Assembly: GCA_033297075.1 (NCBI GenBank)
Contig: MU858138.1
Span: forward strand, 62,001-126,000
Length of the DNA: 64,000 bases
Source: Rhypophila decipiens
Taxonomy: Eukaryota; Ascomycota; Sordariomycetes; Sordariales; Naviculisporaceae
Direction of reading: 5' to 3'
Shown here: positions 10,272-23,700 of the stretch, piece by piece
Layout of the letters: each line of letters opens with the position of its first letter
How positions within the stretch are numbered: the stretch's first letter is position 1
The notes under the pieces: generated by a model
What the model was told of the DNA's origin: nothing
Databases searched by the model: none
Seen by the model: only the letters and a program-made list of their open reading frames with translations
Program-made: the position numbers and the translations under genes

Positions 10272-13059
10272 GGCGCCTGTCTGCTGGGCTTAAAAAGAAC
10301 CAATAGCAAGAGATTATTCTCGTTGAGTTACAAAACTCGGATCTCTTGGATAGAAAGCATCCGATTATAATATCAGGATTAAATATACAATCTTGCTATG
10401 TAGCTATTGAGTAATGACTCATTTATCCCGACAGGTAGAACGAGCTTTCCACGGAATAGATGGAAACACTGACATTATACACTTTATGTTTGAATTTCTA
10501 GACTTATGGTCTGAGTCAACCCGTGACTCCCACCCGTTTGACAGCCTTGATGTGTTTCAAAGCGATACAGCTTCTGTTTGCACGGAAAAATAAGAATCAA
10601 CATTTGACACATTCGGATTCACCAATGCCTGTTACTGTTTCCATATACCACGCTTCTGCAGTCTACCAGAATCTCTTCGAGCATGTTGGTTCGTCTTTCA
10701 GCAATCAGCTGTAGTGTCGTCAACAAACCCTCTCCAAATGAGCCTTTAAGGACACGTGAGTCAGGGAGTTCGTATTGTTCTAGTAACAAACAAATAGGGG
10801 CTAGCTAAACCAGCGCCACTACTTTCAGATACAGGCACCAGTCTAGTGTGACTTTTTAATCATGAAGACATTTATCCTGGATAGAGCAGGCATCCATTAT
10901 GGCCAGTCAAACCATATTTTTCCGCGAGTTGAGGCATAATATGAGACCCGTTGTATGTCCTCCGTTCGGTCTAGTTCGGTGATGTACGGATATTACAGAA
11001 TTAGATCCTGGTTTGCACAAGTTCTGGACAGGTAGCTGCGGCACCTTTGACGTCGTTCTCGGTCATCCCTCTGGCTTGCTCCGGCCCGGGCCATGCCGTC
11101 GAACCTCAGCTTCCACCTCGTAATTAGCATGATCGCCATTGGTACAGAGAGCCTGGAGAGCGTGTTGTAGTTCCTTTCGCTGACGGGGCCGGATGGGTTG
11201 CTTGCCTGTGTTGGTCGTGGAAGAGAGCAATAAAATCTGCCACACTCGACAAAATGATAGCTGTTGTAGAGGAGTGAGACATGGGGCCGGCGCATTTCCG
11301 CGTATTATTTGTTGCGACGTGCGTAACTGCTTATTATTCTTGCCCGAGTTCCAAGTAACAAGCAACGTTGCCACCCCGGCTGACATCAAGAAAAGATGAA
11401 GGGCCATGCCAATGATTCACTGAAAGAAAAAAAGAAATTACCAACAAGTGATTTTTATAATAATATCGTTGTTGTCTTTTTTGGTCAACACAGGACCTAG
11501 GTTGGAGACCAAGGTTGCTTCTTATGGGTGAGGGCTTGGGATGATGGGACTCGGAGATATGATTGATTACAGACTGATTTGAGGCAGTTGGTTGGCACTT
11601 AAACTGGTGAGCGGCTATGGTAACCGATCCCGTCTTCCTTGATTCCAAAGTCCTTGACTGCTTTTTCGCGGAATCAGTGGAACAAGCTGTGGGATATCGA
11701 TGGCCTTCCCAGATCTCCAAGCCACATTTCATATCGTTGGCCTAAGGAAACAATGTTACAATCCTACGGAGCACAACCCCTGATCATCAACCACCCCGGT
11801 GGAAATCGCGATGCTTGTTATCGCCTTGGGCCAAGCAGTACGGTGGCGCCAACAAAGGTCCGGGTACAGATGATTGTTGGATGAGTCTGACCAGACCTTG
11901 CCATTGCGTGTCTCGGTTGGTTTTCCTGACATGATATGACGAAGTTTCCATTTTCATTCGGATCATTGGAACATCGGCGGATTTCAGTCTTTATAATCGT
12001 CCCTTCCAGGAAACCGTATATAGAGAATAAGCTGATCAAAAAAGGACCGAACAGAACATCCACCACCACTGACAATGAGCTACTATTACGCCGGGTTTCC
12101 TCTCTCTATGCAGATTCCTGATGATTACTAGAGCTGCCCGTCGTGTAACTGCAGGGATATTGCTACCACGCTACCCTGACTACGCCGCAATAACAAGCAG
12201 CATTGGAATGACGGCGCATATCTGCGACAATCATAGGTCTAGGCCACAACGTGCTACCCCCTGCGCTGGAGAGACATAACAAATAGTTCTCAGCCCCCAG
12301 CCCATAACGTCTCTCCGCATAATCAACGACAGCGGATAGAAGAGTAATCTGTAATACTACCCATCTTCATCATCTCTAGACGTCGGCCCATGTACTATCC
12401 TAGTATCTGATTATAAAACTTCCCGGTGGCTTGTACATGGCTCATACTTATACCAGGCTGAAAATAAGCTCTAATCAGCGGCTGATCACTGTGGGAGGCT
12501 TCCAGAAGGCAGGAAACGGCCTAACCACTGAGATCTTTCTCTTGTCTATTCAGGGTCCTGAGTTCTGAACAAGGGTGACCTCCTATCCAACGCCAATAGG
12601 ATATCAAGACAAGAGGAGAGCCGATGCCGAGAATTGATAAGCAGACTATAAACGACGGGCGAGTACCGTGCAGATATTCCGTGCCATCATGGAAGATACT
12701 TACACACACCCTCCTTCCGCTATGGTTCCATCCGTGTATTCCGGGATGGCATCAGTTGTTCCAGAACCATCACCATCGACGGCATTCCGAGACCGACTTC
12801 CTACCTAGTCAGCACTCGGCGGTTACAGACACGATTGGAACTTCAGGGGACCAGGGGAAGCACAAGAAAAGGTCTATTGTCCAGCTCTCAAGGCGTGGGT
12901 TGAAAATGGTATATAATGTCGAGGTTGAATGGCTCAAGATGATCTCTCCTTTCTTTCATCACTCACCACCCTCTCCTTATATTCACTCCTTTTCCACAAA
13001 CACCACGACCTTTAGTCCAGTCACTCCTTTATATACTTTTACTGCTTCTGATCTTTACC
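10272..13059. other. Gene-poor intergenic region
   Basis: About 2.8 kb without a supportable gene. Open frames on both strands are short, overlap one another and lack fungal codon bias or domains. The last 200 bases are the promoter of the GH71 gene. No tRNA, transposase remnant or tandem repeat was recognised. Confidence 0.45.
12910..12917 (+). promoter_or_regulatory. Candidate TATA box of GH71 gene
   Basis: TATATAAT lies 143-150 bases before the ATG at 13060, inside a region that becomes pyrimidine-rich toward the start codon. A second TATATA at about 13031 is too close to the ATG to serve a normal leader. Confidence 0.35.
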
Positions 13060-14883
13060 ATGAAGTCATTCTTTAAGCCAGCCTCGCTGCTGGGGGCTGC
13101 TTTACTCCTTGCGAGTCTCATCTCACCAACTTTGGCCGCTCCTTTCAACGAAACCTGGAGCATTCAAGGCAGAGCAGCCCCCGGAGAGCGGCTGGTCTTT
13201 GCCCACTTCATGATGGGCATCGTGGCGCCTCGGAACAGCAGAGCCGACTGGGATGCCGATATGATGCGGGCCAAGCAGGCCGGAATCGACGCCTTTGCTC
13301 TCAACATCGCCCAGGATGACTACACCAGGCGCCAACTCGATCTCGCTTATGAATCGGCCGCGGCAAACGGAATGAAGGTCTTCATCTCTTTCGACTTCAA
13401 CTACTTCCAACCGGTGAGAGAAGCTGCCGGGAAGGTGGCCGCTCTCGTGAACGACTATGGCGTAAAAGCTGCTCAGCTCAAGATTGGCGACAAGGCCGTG
13501 GTATCCTCCTTTCTTGGCGATGGGACCAATGCCAACGGGCCGCTCAACATTGGAGCACTGAAGGCAGAAGTTAGAATCCCCATGTTCTTCGCCCCAAACT
13601 TTGCTCCCTGGAACACCCAAAACCCCGGCCAGCTCGATGCCGCCTTCAACTGGCAGGGCTGGGTTCATGATGGCTATGGCAAGTCACCCAGGCCCGGCCA
13701 GGTCAAGACCATCGAGACGGGTGACAGCGAGTACAGAAGCTGGCTGGGAGGCAAGCCATACATGGCCCCCGTATCACCCTGGTTCTTCACTCACTACATG
13801 AAGTACGAAAACAAGAACTGGGTCATGGGCACCGGCATGTCCTGGTTTGAACGGTGGAGCGAGATTCTGAGAAGCAGCCCCGAGTACCTCGAGATCGTCA
13901 GCTGGAACGACTACGGCGAGTCGCACTACATCGGACCTCTCTCATCCAAACACGCCGATGATGGACATTCCAAGTACGTCAACGACATGCCTCACGACGG
14001 ATGGCTGGAGATGGCGAAGCCCTTCATCGCCGCTTACAAGGCCCGCCAGAGCTCGCCCAACGCCTACATCAACAAGGACCAAATAATCTACTGGTACCGC
14101 CCTACCCCCAAGTCAGTCAATTGCCAGAACGATCCACTCGGCGGGCGTCCTGACGGATGGGATATGATGGAAGACTCTGTTTTTGTCGTCTCTCTCCTGA
14201 CCCAGCCCGGCTCCATCACCGTCACCTCGGGAGGAAACAGCGCCGTGACCTGGAACGCCCCGGCCGGTGCCTATTCCCAAAAGGTCCCCATGGGCGTTGG
14301 TGCCCAAATGTTTGACCTCTCCCGCAACGGAAAGTCCGTCATCAGCGGCACCTCTCCCAAGGACATTGTCAACTTTTGCCCCTGCGGCGTCAACAACTTC
14401 AACGCCTTTGTCGGCCAGATCCCCTTCGAGCCGTTCGGTACACTCGACTCTACGGGTCTCGGGGAATTCAGCGCGGGCCTGACAACAGGCAACTGCAAGC
14501 CCCAGCCTACCCTGGGCGGCAGGACCCCCGGGAGCGGAGGATCCAACTCGGACAATCCCAGCACGCCCACGCCCACGCCAACCCCCGACCCGGCCCCGTC
14601 CCCGATCCCAAACCCAACCAACTGCAACGGCGGCACAAACCGCAAAGATGTGTCTGGGAACCTCTCGGGCTTGTGCGAGTTTGCTTGCAAGAGGAATTAC
14701 TGCCCCTCTGACGCGTGTGTCTGCACCTCGACTGGCACGCCCCTCCTGCCGGTGTGGAACTCGCCGGACGGCTGCCCGCTCCCTGGCTTGGGGTCCGAGT
14801 ATAACGGTCTTTGCTCTTACGCTTGTTCCAATGGATATTGCCCTCCTGCGGCTTGCACGCGCAATAGCTGCCCTGCTAAGTAA
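13060..14883 (+). CDS. Secreted alpha-1,3-glucanase (mutanase), GH71
   Basis: Uninterrupted frame of 607 residues. Residues 1-27 form a signal peptide ending near TLAA. The GH71 domain follows, with family hallmarks VFAHFMMGIV, AKQAGIDAFALNIAQDD, GMKVFISFDFNYF, SPWFFTHY and SWNDYGESHYIGP. GH71 enzymes hydrolyse alpha-1,3-glucan of fungal walls, in cell separation, wall turnover or mycoparasitism. A beta-rich segment (about 350-480) precedes a Pro/Thr linker (TPTPTPTPDPAP). The C-terminus carries two Cys-rich modules, GLCEFACKRNYCPSDACVC and GLCSYACSNGYCPPAACT, a type often attached to fungal glucanases and probably carbohydrate-binding. The stop codon sits inside AAGTAAGTAAG, which looks like a splice donor, but no plausible downstream exon was found. 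A second GH71 gene lies near 48-50 kb. Confidence 0.93.
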   Translation: MKSFFKPASLLGAALLLASLISPTLAAPFNETWSIQGRAAPGERLVFAHFMMGIVAPRNSRADWDADMMRAKQAGIDAFALNIAQDDYTRRQLDLAYESAAANGMKVFISFDFNYFQPVREAAGKVAALVNDYGVKAAQLKIGDKAVVSSFLGDGTNANGPLNIGALKAEVRIPMFFAPNFAPWNTQNPGQLDAAFNWQGWVHDGYGKSPRPGQVKTIETGDSEYRSWLGGKPYMAPVSPWFFTHYMKYENKNWVMGTGMSWFERWSEILRSSPEYLEIVSWNDYGESHYIGPLSSKHADDGHSKYVNDMPHDGWLEMAKPFIAAYKARQSSPNAYINKDQIIYWYRPTPKSVNCQNDPLGGRPDGWDMMEDSVFVVSLLTQPGSITVTSGGNSAVTWNAPAGAYSQKVPMGVGAQMFDLSRNGKSVISGTSPKDIVNFCPCGVNNFNAFVGQIPFEPFGTLDSTGLGEFSAGLTTGNCKPQPTLGGRTPGSGGSNSDNPSTPTPTPTPDPAPSPIPNPTNCNGGTNRKDVSGNLSGLCEFACKRNYCPSDACVCTSTGTPLLPVWNSPDGCPLPGLGSEYNGLCSYACSNGYCPPAACTRNSCPAK

Positions 14884-15315
14884 GTAAGATGGCAGCCGTT
14901 GTGTAGTTCCCCAGCCCCACCTAGCAGCTCTTTTTCACCTCTGTTTCATCTGATGTCTTTTTTACTTTTTTTTCGGTTCCTCCCTGTATATAGATAGACC
15001 TGAGCCTTGTTGCTTCTTTGTTTATATAGATTTCCCTCTTTTAGTTGTATATAGGATATATATACGGTTCTTTATAATTACCCTTTCTTAGCTTGTGAGT
15101 GAATGAATAGAAGGTCGTTAAAGGTGAAAAAGGGGGCGCGGTGCTGGATATCATGACAACTGTAAATATTTTGATTCTTTGAAACCCCCTTTCCGTCCCA
15201 CTTAATGCCAAGCAACAATTTCAAGTAAAAAAGACGACAAAAAAGTCAACAGGCAATTGAATGAACAAGGATTGTTATTTTACAAGTATCTGACGTATCT
15301 TTCCGCCCGTCGCCC
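14884..15315. other. Convergent 3' intergenic space
   Basis: T-rich and AT-rich spacer between the GH71 gene and the minus-strand DUF8021 gene. No other feature is seen. Confidence 0.5.
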
Positions 15316-16194
15316 TCACAACCGACAGGCATGATCACCACAGCTCGTGATGGTATGAATGTACCTCAGCTTGCTATTCTCGAGCCTGAATTCGTGACTG
15401 TCTATAGCGTCCCGCATATGAAGCCAGTCGTTGAATATGTTTACGCTGCCGTAGATCTCGTCGATAACATATCGTCGTCGGACGTTGGGCGCCTGCGAGC
15501 TATTCGAAGGGATGCCGGACTTGCACGTATCGACCGGCTTTCCCGGGCCTCCTGTATACGCTCCACCCTCGAGTCGCACACAGGGAGCGCCGTTGGCCCA
15601 GGGAACTCTGTTCACGGCGTCCTTGTCCGACCAGAGATCCAAGTAGGCGTCCCCCGCCGCCTTGATGAACTCGCGCTTGTCCCGCTTGTCCTCGGGGATG
15701 GGATCCCACTTCTCTTGTCGGGCATACTCGAGCGTGTTCTTTGCGTTGAAAAGCCAGGCGCCTGTTGTGGAGGTGATGCTATCGATGAGCGTGATGGACA
15801 GTCCATCAGGGGTATGTCGGAGCTGAGTACCAATCACATGAGGATTTGCCGGGTCAGTGACGATCAGCTCGGTGAAAGATGCGCAGGCGACTGTGTCGAC
15901 GATGCTGCGACGGTTATCGATCTTGAGAGGCTTGCTGATCAAGGCTTTGGCTACGCTGATGACTTTGGCGTTTTCTTCGTAGGTCCAGTTGCTTGCGAGG
16001 AGACCGCTCAGGGAGTCGAGCTTGCCGGCTGTTTGGGCAGCTACGTAGGAGTCTGCGGCTTTGAGGAGGGCTTCCCGGGTACATCCTGTTGCTTGTCTGG
16101 TCGAGAGTACTGGCGTGGCCATAGTGGTATGGGCCGTAGTGAATATGAGGCCTACAGCCACGTAGGCTTGCCAGTTGACGGGAGAAGCAATCAT
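15316..16194 (-). CDS. Secreted DUF8021 protein
   Basis: Single exon on the minus strand, 292 residues. The start is the ATG at 16194; the upstream extension begins at a TTG. Residues 1 to about 27 form a signal peptide (MIASPVNWQAYVAVGLIFTT, cleavage after HTTMA). The mature protein begins with CTREALLKAADSYVAAQ and continues with SNWTYEEN, a pattern of the fungal DUF8021 family, whose N-terminal part resembles a SnoaL/NTF2-like fold. The second half has a YVIDEIYGSVNIFNDW segment also typical of the family, and an even set of Cys residues fits a secreted disulphide-bonded protein. Function of the family is unknown; relatives are often near secondary-metabolite or plant-interaction genes, but no such cluster is seen here. 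Confidence 0.8.
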   Translation of the reverse strand: MIASPVNWQAYVAVGLIFTTAHTTMATPVLSTRQATGCTREALLKAADSYVAAQTAGKLDSLSGLLASNWTYEENAKVISVAKALISKPLKIDNRRSIVDTVACASFTELIVTDPANPHVIGTQLRHTPDGLSITLIDSITSTTGAWLFNAKNTLEYARQEKWDPIPEDKRDKREFIKAAGDAYLDLWSDKDAVNRVPWANGAPCVRLEGGAYTGGPGKPVDTCKSGIPSNSSQAPNVRRRYVIDEIYGSVNIFNDWLHMRDAIDSHEFRLENSKLRYIHTITSCGDHACRL

Positions 16195-17757
16195 GTTGAA
16201 TGTTGACAAGTTTATTTTATTCCGAATCAATTTGAACCCTTATAAGCAGAAGTTGGCCTTGTAGAGAGGATTGCAATGGAATATGATCATCGACATCATC
16301 TAGCTAGGTGGCTAGGTGCTGCTCATATTATACCGTTGTTTACTAGGTCCATCATCTATGGATATGTTCTCGGTGATAGTATTAGACGGAGAAATTAGAT
16401 CACCCTTAAGTGCCGCAGGTACAAAGGGCAGTTTGTATTAAGCCGGCGGAGTCCCACGTTCATGTCTACTCAATCCCAGGGGCGGCAAAATACCGACCCC
16501 GCCTGCCATGGCTTCGGTCTTAACGGAGGAAGCCGGCAGATGACTTGGAAATACAAGCAATGATCTGTAGTAGTAGGAAGCACAGGTGGATGTACAGAGA
16601 GAAACAAGAGTAATATCCGCATATCTCCTACCATCTTAACAATAGACCGCCGTTACTATCAGAAGCCCTTCCTAAGGCAATTGATTTCACGGTACTAATA
16701 CTGCCGTGGTTGAACTGCACCATAGTTAAAATGCAATTGCTGTTGGGATAGAACGATCCTGTCTGGGTTTACACATGTAGAAAGCAATGGGGGAACTAGA
16801 TCATTCATTACGAACATTTCTACTGTGATAACCAGGTGTGATGTCTTTGTTCTTTCTTTGTGATCTCTCTCTAGCTGCACTTTGTCGATGATACGGGAGT
16901 CATTTTCGTACTCTGGTTTCTAGTGTTGTCGTGCTGGACGGTACAGTGTGTCCCGGCTTCGTCATTGATTTGCTCCGGGTGGGTGGTCGACGACAGTGTC
17001 ACTGGGAATAGCTTCACTTTGCTGGTTTCTTGCTTGTTGCTCTGGTGTGCTGCACCTCCTGCTGCCTGGAGCCGGCTACAAAGCGCCATTGTGGCCAGCA
17101 ACTGTCAATAGCAAAGGGAGTAAGCATTCGCACCAACACGACTGTATAAATTATAAAAAGCACTCCACGCTTCTATGACATATCTGACACCCATCACCAT
17201 ATCCTGCCATGGGGAGGCGGTGTTTGGATAAGGCCTCTCTTAACGAAACATCCCCCCTCAAGCACCCTCAAGGAGGTTGCGGATTCCAAGACCGGGGCCA
17301 GACACAAACACCATCATATTAATAGACACTTGCTGAACCAATAATCATAACAAGCTAATGAGAAGAACATCAAGGTGCCTTCTGACAAGATGCTCAGCCC
17401 CGAATGACCTGGCGAAGGAGTCATGAGGTGTTTCTAAAGGGGTAGAAATCCATCCGGCAGTCCAGAAGATGCCCGAAAAGACATTGGCGGGACGACAATG
17501 ACAGAGTCTTGTCGCAATCGCTGGTGATCAATTAAGAAATATCCCTCCTTCGCCAATCCCTACCATACCCACCATGCAACGCCCGCCATGGAGAACAACA
17601 ACAAACAAGACACATACACAGAAAGTACCATATCAAAACAAAATTGAACCAGCCCCCTGACCCATTTCCCCACTCGAGTCTTTACATAAAACATCACAAA
17701 CTCGCCCAAAACCCTCGCGACGTCGCTGATATCATTCTAGCCGGCTAGAATATGCAA
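16195..17757. other. Intergenic region
   Basis: About 1.56 kb holding the promoter of the DUF8021 gene and the 3' flank of TOR. Short open frames only; nothing recognised. Confidence 0.5.
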
Positions 17758-20700
17758 CTACCAAAATGCACACCACCCCACGTACGCAGGACAAAGATTC
17801 TCCAACTTGGTCGCTTCCATTATGAGCATATTGACTTGTCTCTCTATGGTCAGCTCCTCTTCGGGCTTGAAATCGCGACCTGTGAGCTTCTGAGCGACCC
17901 TGTCGAGGACTTCAACGGCCCGTGCGTTCTGGACCTCGGCGATATCGTGGCCGCCGTTGCCGTTGACAACGCTGGATGGCCCTGGTGCAACGGCAGACGA
18001 GTTGGTGCGAGCCCTGTTTCGGCCTGGCGGTGCGCCAGCCATGGGGTTCATATCAGGCGCAGCGGCTAGGAATTCGGTTGGAGCAACAGGAGCGTCTAGA
18101 ATTGAAGGTCGTCGACCGCGTGCGGCTTGTGGACCAGCAAGGGCTTGTTCACGTTCCGAGTTGAAGTTGGGCCCAGGTGGGCTAGCAGGATTCGTAAGCC
18201 GCCAGGTGAGCAAGGGATCGTGAATGAACTAGAAATGACTGTCAGCTTTTTGGACTCTTGTCTTTGATACGCCTCATTGTTGTGTAGATTGGACTGGGCT
18301 GGAGGGGGAAAACACTCACAGCTTCCAAAACAGCCATCACACTCTCCTTGTTATCGCGCAAGACCCTCATTACATGCTCACAGGTAGTGCGGAAGCTGCC
18401 TTCGATGTTGCTAACTTCCATGGCATACGTAAGCATACGTGTGAGTCTGAATGGCACCCGTTCAGGGTACTTCTCGCGCTTCATGGCGACTTCAAAGCAG
18501 TCACCAAAATCAATATGGATGATCTTGCCCGTAATACGGTCAAGCATCAAATTGCTGGGGTGGCGATCGCCCAGGCCAAGAATGTAGCCCACCATGCTCA
18601 TGACACCGAGAGAACGAGTATAATTCGTTCTGCGATCCAGCCAAGCCTCTGAGCTCTTGCTCTTGAGCCAAAGAACGCGGTAAAGGTCCTGACCCGTGGT
18701 GTTATCGAGAGCATATCCAAATACCTCGACCTTTTGCATCAGAGTCAGATTGTCATAGTCGGGAGCCATTTGAAGCATGATCCGATGCTCGATGTTGAGG
18801 AGAATCTTTCGGGACTCTCTGTACTCGCGGATGAGCTGGTGCACTGTGTCACTGTTGGGCACCCAGCCGAGGAGACCGGACGAGTGTGACAAAGGAATCG
18901 CAGGATAGCGCTGGATGTTAAGGTGACGCTTATAGCACTCTGAGTCGTTGGCCAGCAGCGTATTGCACAGACCAAAGAGCTGCATAACACGCTCGTCCTG
19001 TCGGATATCCTCATGGCCCTTGAGAAGGAACGTGTACGTCTTGCCGTCGCTGCCCACAATGTCCAGCTTGCGAGGCCGTTGCTTGGAGCTGATGACGCTG
19101 AACGTGGTGTCGAACGACATGATCCTGACCACCTCCTGTCCGCTCTTGTATGTTCCGGGCACTGCAAGCTGCAGGTTCTTGGCACTCAGGAGGGCGGGCG
19201 AGCAGTAAGGCAGCTCCAATGATGTCATCTGAGGTAGCTGACGGCTGATACGGCGAAACACCTGGTAGTAAAGATCCCACGCTTGATTAAGATCATTGAC
19301 GTCCTGGCTATCTTGGTACTGCCGGCACCATTCACGAGCTTCGCCGAGATCTCGCCCGAATGTCTGGGCAAACGAGACCTCACGCAATGTCTCGGGTCCA
19401 CGATCGAGCAAATTGTGGAGAGGTTCAAGAGCACCGAACATGCCCTCGATATTGTGATCTCCAAAGTACAGGCGCGAAGCCTCCTCCAGCCCCTCGTGCC
19501 ATAACTCGTGCCACAAGACGGCTACTCTTATTAGCTCTCTGCTGACAAGTTCGGCTTGCTCCACGAGCAGGAAGCTGTGTTGGCGCATGCTGTCCATGAT
19601 CTGGGTGGCAGACCGCACTCGTCGCGTGTTGTGCCACGACTTCATTGCTACGGTCAAAGGATAGACCAGCGCTTGAGGATGCGCACGGCCGACGTCGGCC
19701 AAGAGATTGTGAATCGATTGTTGAACCCGCCTGTTGGGTTGGTTGATGCGTGCGATCAGCTGGGGAATGACCTCTAACCACGTATCGACACTGACACGCG
19801 TGAAACCCTCGGTAACGGCGGTGTTGACCTCATTATGGCCACCGTGGGCGAGCCAAAGCGTCAACAAACGAAGCGTATCCTGCAGCGAGCTGCCTGAAGA
19901 CAATGAGATGGATTCGAAGAATCCGCGAACAGCCGGGACAACATGCTGAATAACCATGCCATGCTCAGCCCTGCTGTCTGGGGAGTTGAGCGCCTGCACC
20001 ACCTCGAAATTGGCAAGAGCCCAGGCGTGCCATGCCTTGTACCACTTGGGATAGTACTGGGTGGCTTTCAGGTAGCAGTTGAGAACATCTTGCCGCTGAG
20101 TGTGTTGCCAGTCGTCCCTGTTCAGCGTCACCATCCACTCGCCCTGGCGAAGATAACACTTGGCAAGCAACACAGCCTGTTCGTCCCAATGCCTTCGGGC
20201 ATGCGGGCTCATCATGGGATGGTTCTCTTCAAAGTCAGGGAACCCGTTCTGGCCTTGTCCGTCCAAGCCATTCGACACCTGGGCGGTCAGGTGCGCCCTG
20301 GAGGCTTCAACCCGATGAGCCGTCTCATTGGTAAACTTCCGAAGGCAGTAGAGCGTCTTCTCAGCAACGCGACGCTCAGAAGACCGGACAGCCGGTGTCT
20401 GGCCGTATTCCCACTGGAACTTCAGCACGGCGTACAAGATTGGCGATGGGATCCGGCTGGGTCCGGGGCTGGCTTGCCGCTCATTCCAATAGGGAATCAC
20501 TGTTTCCAATGGAGCATCATCAGCCCCGATGAGAAGCTTGAGTGACTTTTCGGCCAGGCCCATCCGGCCAGACTTGCGGCAAAGATTGGCGAACTTGGTC
20601 CACATCCTCATGTTTTCTTGCGGTGTCATGACAAGTGATCTTAACCGGAGCATCCTTTGCCACACCTCGACATTGCGTTGGCAACCCTTGAGTCGGGTTT

Positions 20701-23700
20701 CCCACGTCTTGCGGAGCGTGGCCTGCTTCTCAGGCCCGCACTGCTTGTACACGATGAGCTCCTCCAGCTCAGCGAGCATCTGGACACGCACCACCTGTTG
20801 GTAGGCACGGTTGTAAGACTCGCTCACGAGCGCACTAAGCTCTGTGTCGAGACCCTCTCGGGCTTGCTCGATACAGGTTATGGCCTCCCTGAACTGGTTC
20901 CGGTGAAGTGCCAGAATAGCGCCGAAGAAGGCTCTGTCTGGAGAGAATCTCTTCATGGATTGGAGATAGTTGTCCATCTGATCCCATTTTCCAAGACCCC
21001 AGGCAGCGGTCGTGGCTAGCGGAGCGATTCGTCGCTGAATCTCTGGTCCCGAGTTCGCCCACGTCTTACCAGCCAGGGATGCCAGCGAATCATACTCACC
21101 AAGCGCATGGTAGCAACGCATCTTGCCCATCACAATATCGACAGGAGTGGGCTGGTCTTCGGGGAGCTCCCTCTCACGCTGGCAGTAGAAGTTCAGTGCT
21201 TCATCCCAACGTTCCAACTTCTCAAACCAGCTCTCCCGCAGCTGGATGCCGTCCTTGTAGGCCTTGACCTTGCGAAGGATACCAATGGCGGCATCCGACT
21301 GCTGCAGTTGGTTGTTGATGACAATGAGAGCCTCCACCGCACCACTGTTGTGGTCTTGGAGGAACTCGAGTTCCTTATAATGCAGCGCCTTTGCGTAGGC
21401 ATGGCACCTCGCAGCTTCACGTCCCAGTGTGCGGATATCGATGGGAAGGGCCTTGTCATCGTGTTCCATGAACTCGGCAAGGTTGAGGAGCTGTCCAAGC
21501 AGATCAGGCGGCACATTTTCGGACTTGATGGTATTTTCAATGTTGGTGATCAGCTCCTCCTGGAACTGTTCATACAACTCGCTCCAGCACGAGACGAATG
21601 CCGAGTTGAAAAGCTCACGGGCCAATGGCTGGTAGTTGCTCGCCAGACTGGCACATGCGCGTAGAGAATGATTAGGAGACTCTGTGAGCAGAGTTGTGCT
21701 GAACTTGCGGAACCACTCATGCCAGTCGTCCTTGGTAGACTTGCCCTTGGTATCCCATGCTTGTTTGAGATGCATGGGGTTCAGGTCGAGCTTCTTGGGG
21801 TTGTTCTCAGACGCATGCGGTTCAGCCGTGGTGTCCTCGAACCTAGGGGCGAGGTTCTGGGGCAAGGCCTCGCCCTTCTTCAGCTTTTCGACCGCCTTTT
21901 CGTAGTTGGAATGCTGGATCGTATACATGGAGATGGCCTTGTCGACCGTATGCTCGAAATGCAGATAATCGCGTCCGAGCTGGAGCATGAGGGCACAGAG
22001 AGTATCAAGAGCGGCAACGCGCAGGCTAGGCTCCCCACTGGCAAGAACGCGAGTGAGAGAGAGGATGATCTTCGAGGCATAGTCGTTGAGGTTGACCATG
22101 CTAGACAGTTTGCCCACTGTCTCGATTGCCGATTTGCGCAGGAAGATGGGCTGTGCCGCATTGTCGAAGATTCGAACCATGACGGGGATGATCAGGTGCA
22201 TATACTCCTCGCCGCTCGAACCAAACACCAGCAGTGCGTGGAAGATCTTTTCCGTTGGCTGGCGTTTGGTGGTGAGATCCTTTTCCAGCACCTGGAGCAT
22301 CGAAGGCAGCAGGGCTGCCAGGTAGATCTTGAACTCGCCTTCCAGCGACCGCGCAATCGATTCGATCAGGGCCAGAATTGTAGTTTGCAGAGGAATCGAC
22401 GTGTTCCAGTACTCCTGAAGCACCTCGATGATGTCTGGAAGGTAGACGCGGATGTGCTGGCGGACGATGCTCACCATGCGGCTCAGATGGTTGAAGTAGA
22501 ACTCGAGTCGGTTCTGAGGGGAGGCACGGATAACGGAGATGAATGCGGGAATCACTCGATCGAGAAACTGGACGCACTTCAAGCCCAAGGTGGTGAAGAT
22601 GCTCATGATGGCATCCACGACGTTCCCGTGCCATTGGACAAGTGACTGGTCCTTGAGGATGTGCAGCAAAGAGTTGATCACAACCGTGGGGTAGTAGTCT
22701 TCCTGCGACGGGGTAAGTCCATTCATCATCAACGACACATCGGTCAACTGAGGAGCCTCGGGGCGGCGTTGGGTTTGCGGGGCTCGCCCTTCGACTTGCT
22801 GGTATTTGTAAGGATCAAGGGCACCGAGAATGCCCATGAGTTTTATCGTCTCCTGCCGCAGAGGCCCATGCTGCGCCTCGCCCCTGATGATGGATTGCAA
22901 GATCTCGAGCAATTCGGGGTACTCAATATATGGCGTAACGACATAGCCCGCGTTGCTGGCTAGCTGGCCCAGGGTGCGGAGGGCCGCCTCGCGCTTGCCC
23001 GGAGCACTTTGGTCCTGCAAGGCGTCAATGATGATTGGCATAAGAGTGTCTTTGTAGGCCAGCATGTCCTCTCCGCCAACTGTGCACAACTCGCCAATTG
23101 CTCGAAGGACCGTTGCAGCCACAGAGGCGTTTGCATCACACGCTTTGGGCAGGAGGACTTCAATGATGGAATTGACATATGGCTTGACGAGATCCTGAGC
23201 ATGCTGGGTGAGGAGGCTGAGCAGCTTAGAGCTCTCCTCTTTGCTCCTGGGGGAGTCAGTATACTCCAGCTCGGTCAACATCTGGATGATGGTCTTGCGC
23301 AGTTGGGGTATGACATAGGCAGGATTGTGGCGAGCAAGACGCCCGATTATAGAAACAGCTACTTCTCTAATGGAGAAGATCTCATCATGGAGGGCGAAAA
23401 AGAGGGTCCGGATGTTTTCGGCCTTGGCAAGATGTTGGTCGAATCGCTCGTCGAGGGCGGCAAGAACGGTCCGTCGAATCTTGGGCTCGGGATCCGATAC
23501 ACCTACCGTGAGAAGTTTCTCAATGACGTCGGCAACGACCTGGAGCGCGTGGTAGCTGGTTTGGTTAACAATCGGATCCCGGACATAGAGCTGGCAGCAC
23601 GTCAGGGCGGCCGCCTCGCGAATCTCGGGGTCGTCGTCTTCGACATATTTTATGGCAACGTCGCGCACGAATTCGTTTAGGATGTGGCCTCCAGAGCATG

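Noticed and set aside
14880..14890. Possible extra intron at the end of the secreted GH71 gene
   Set aside because: GTAAGTAAG overlaps the stop, but no downstream exon continuing the Cys-rich module was found.
15331..16206. 291-codon plus-strand frame opposite the DUF8021 gene
   Set aside because: It is the antisense shadow of a gene with a signal peptide and family motifs.
19943..22645. Long plus-strand frames (200, 185 and 325 codons) opposite TOR
   Set aside because: They are antisense shadows of the FAT and HEAT region; TOR is complete and conserved across them.
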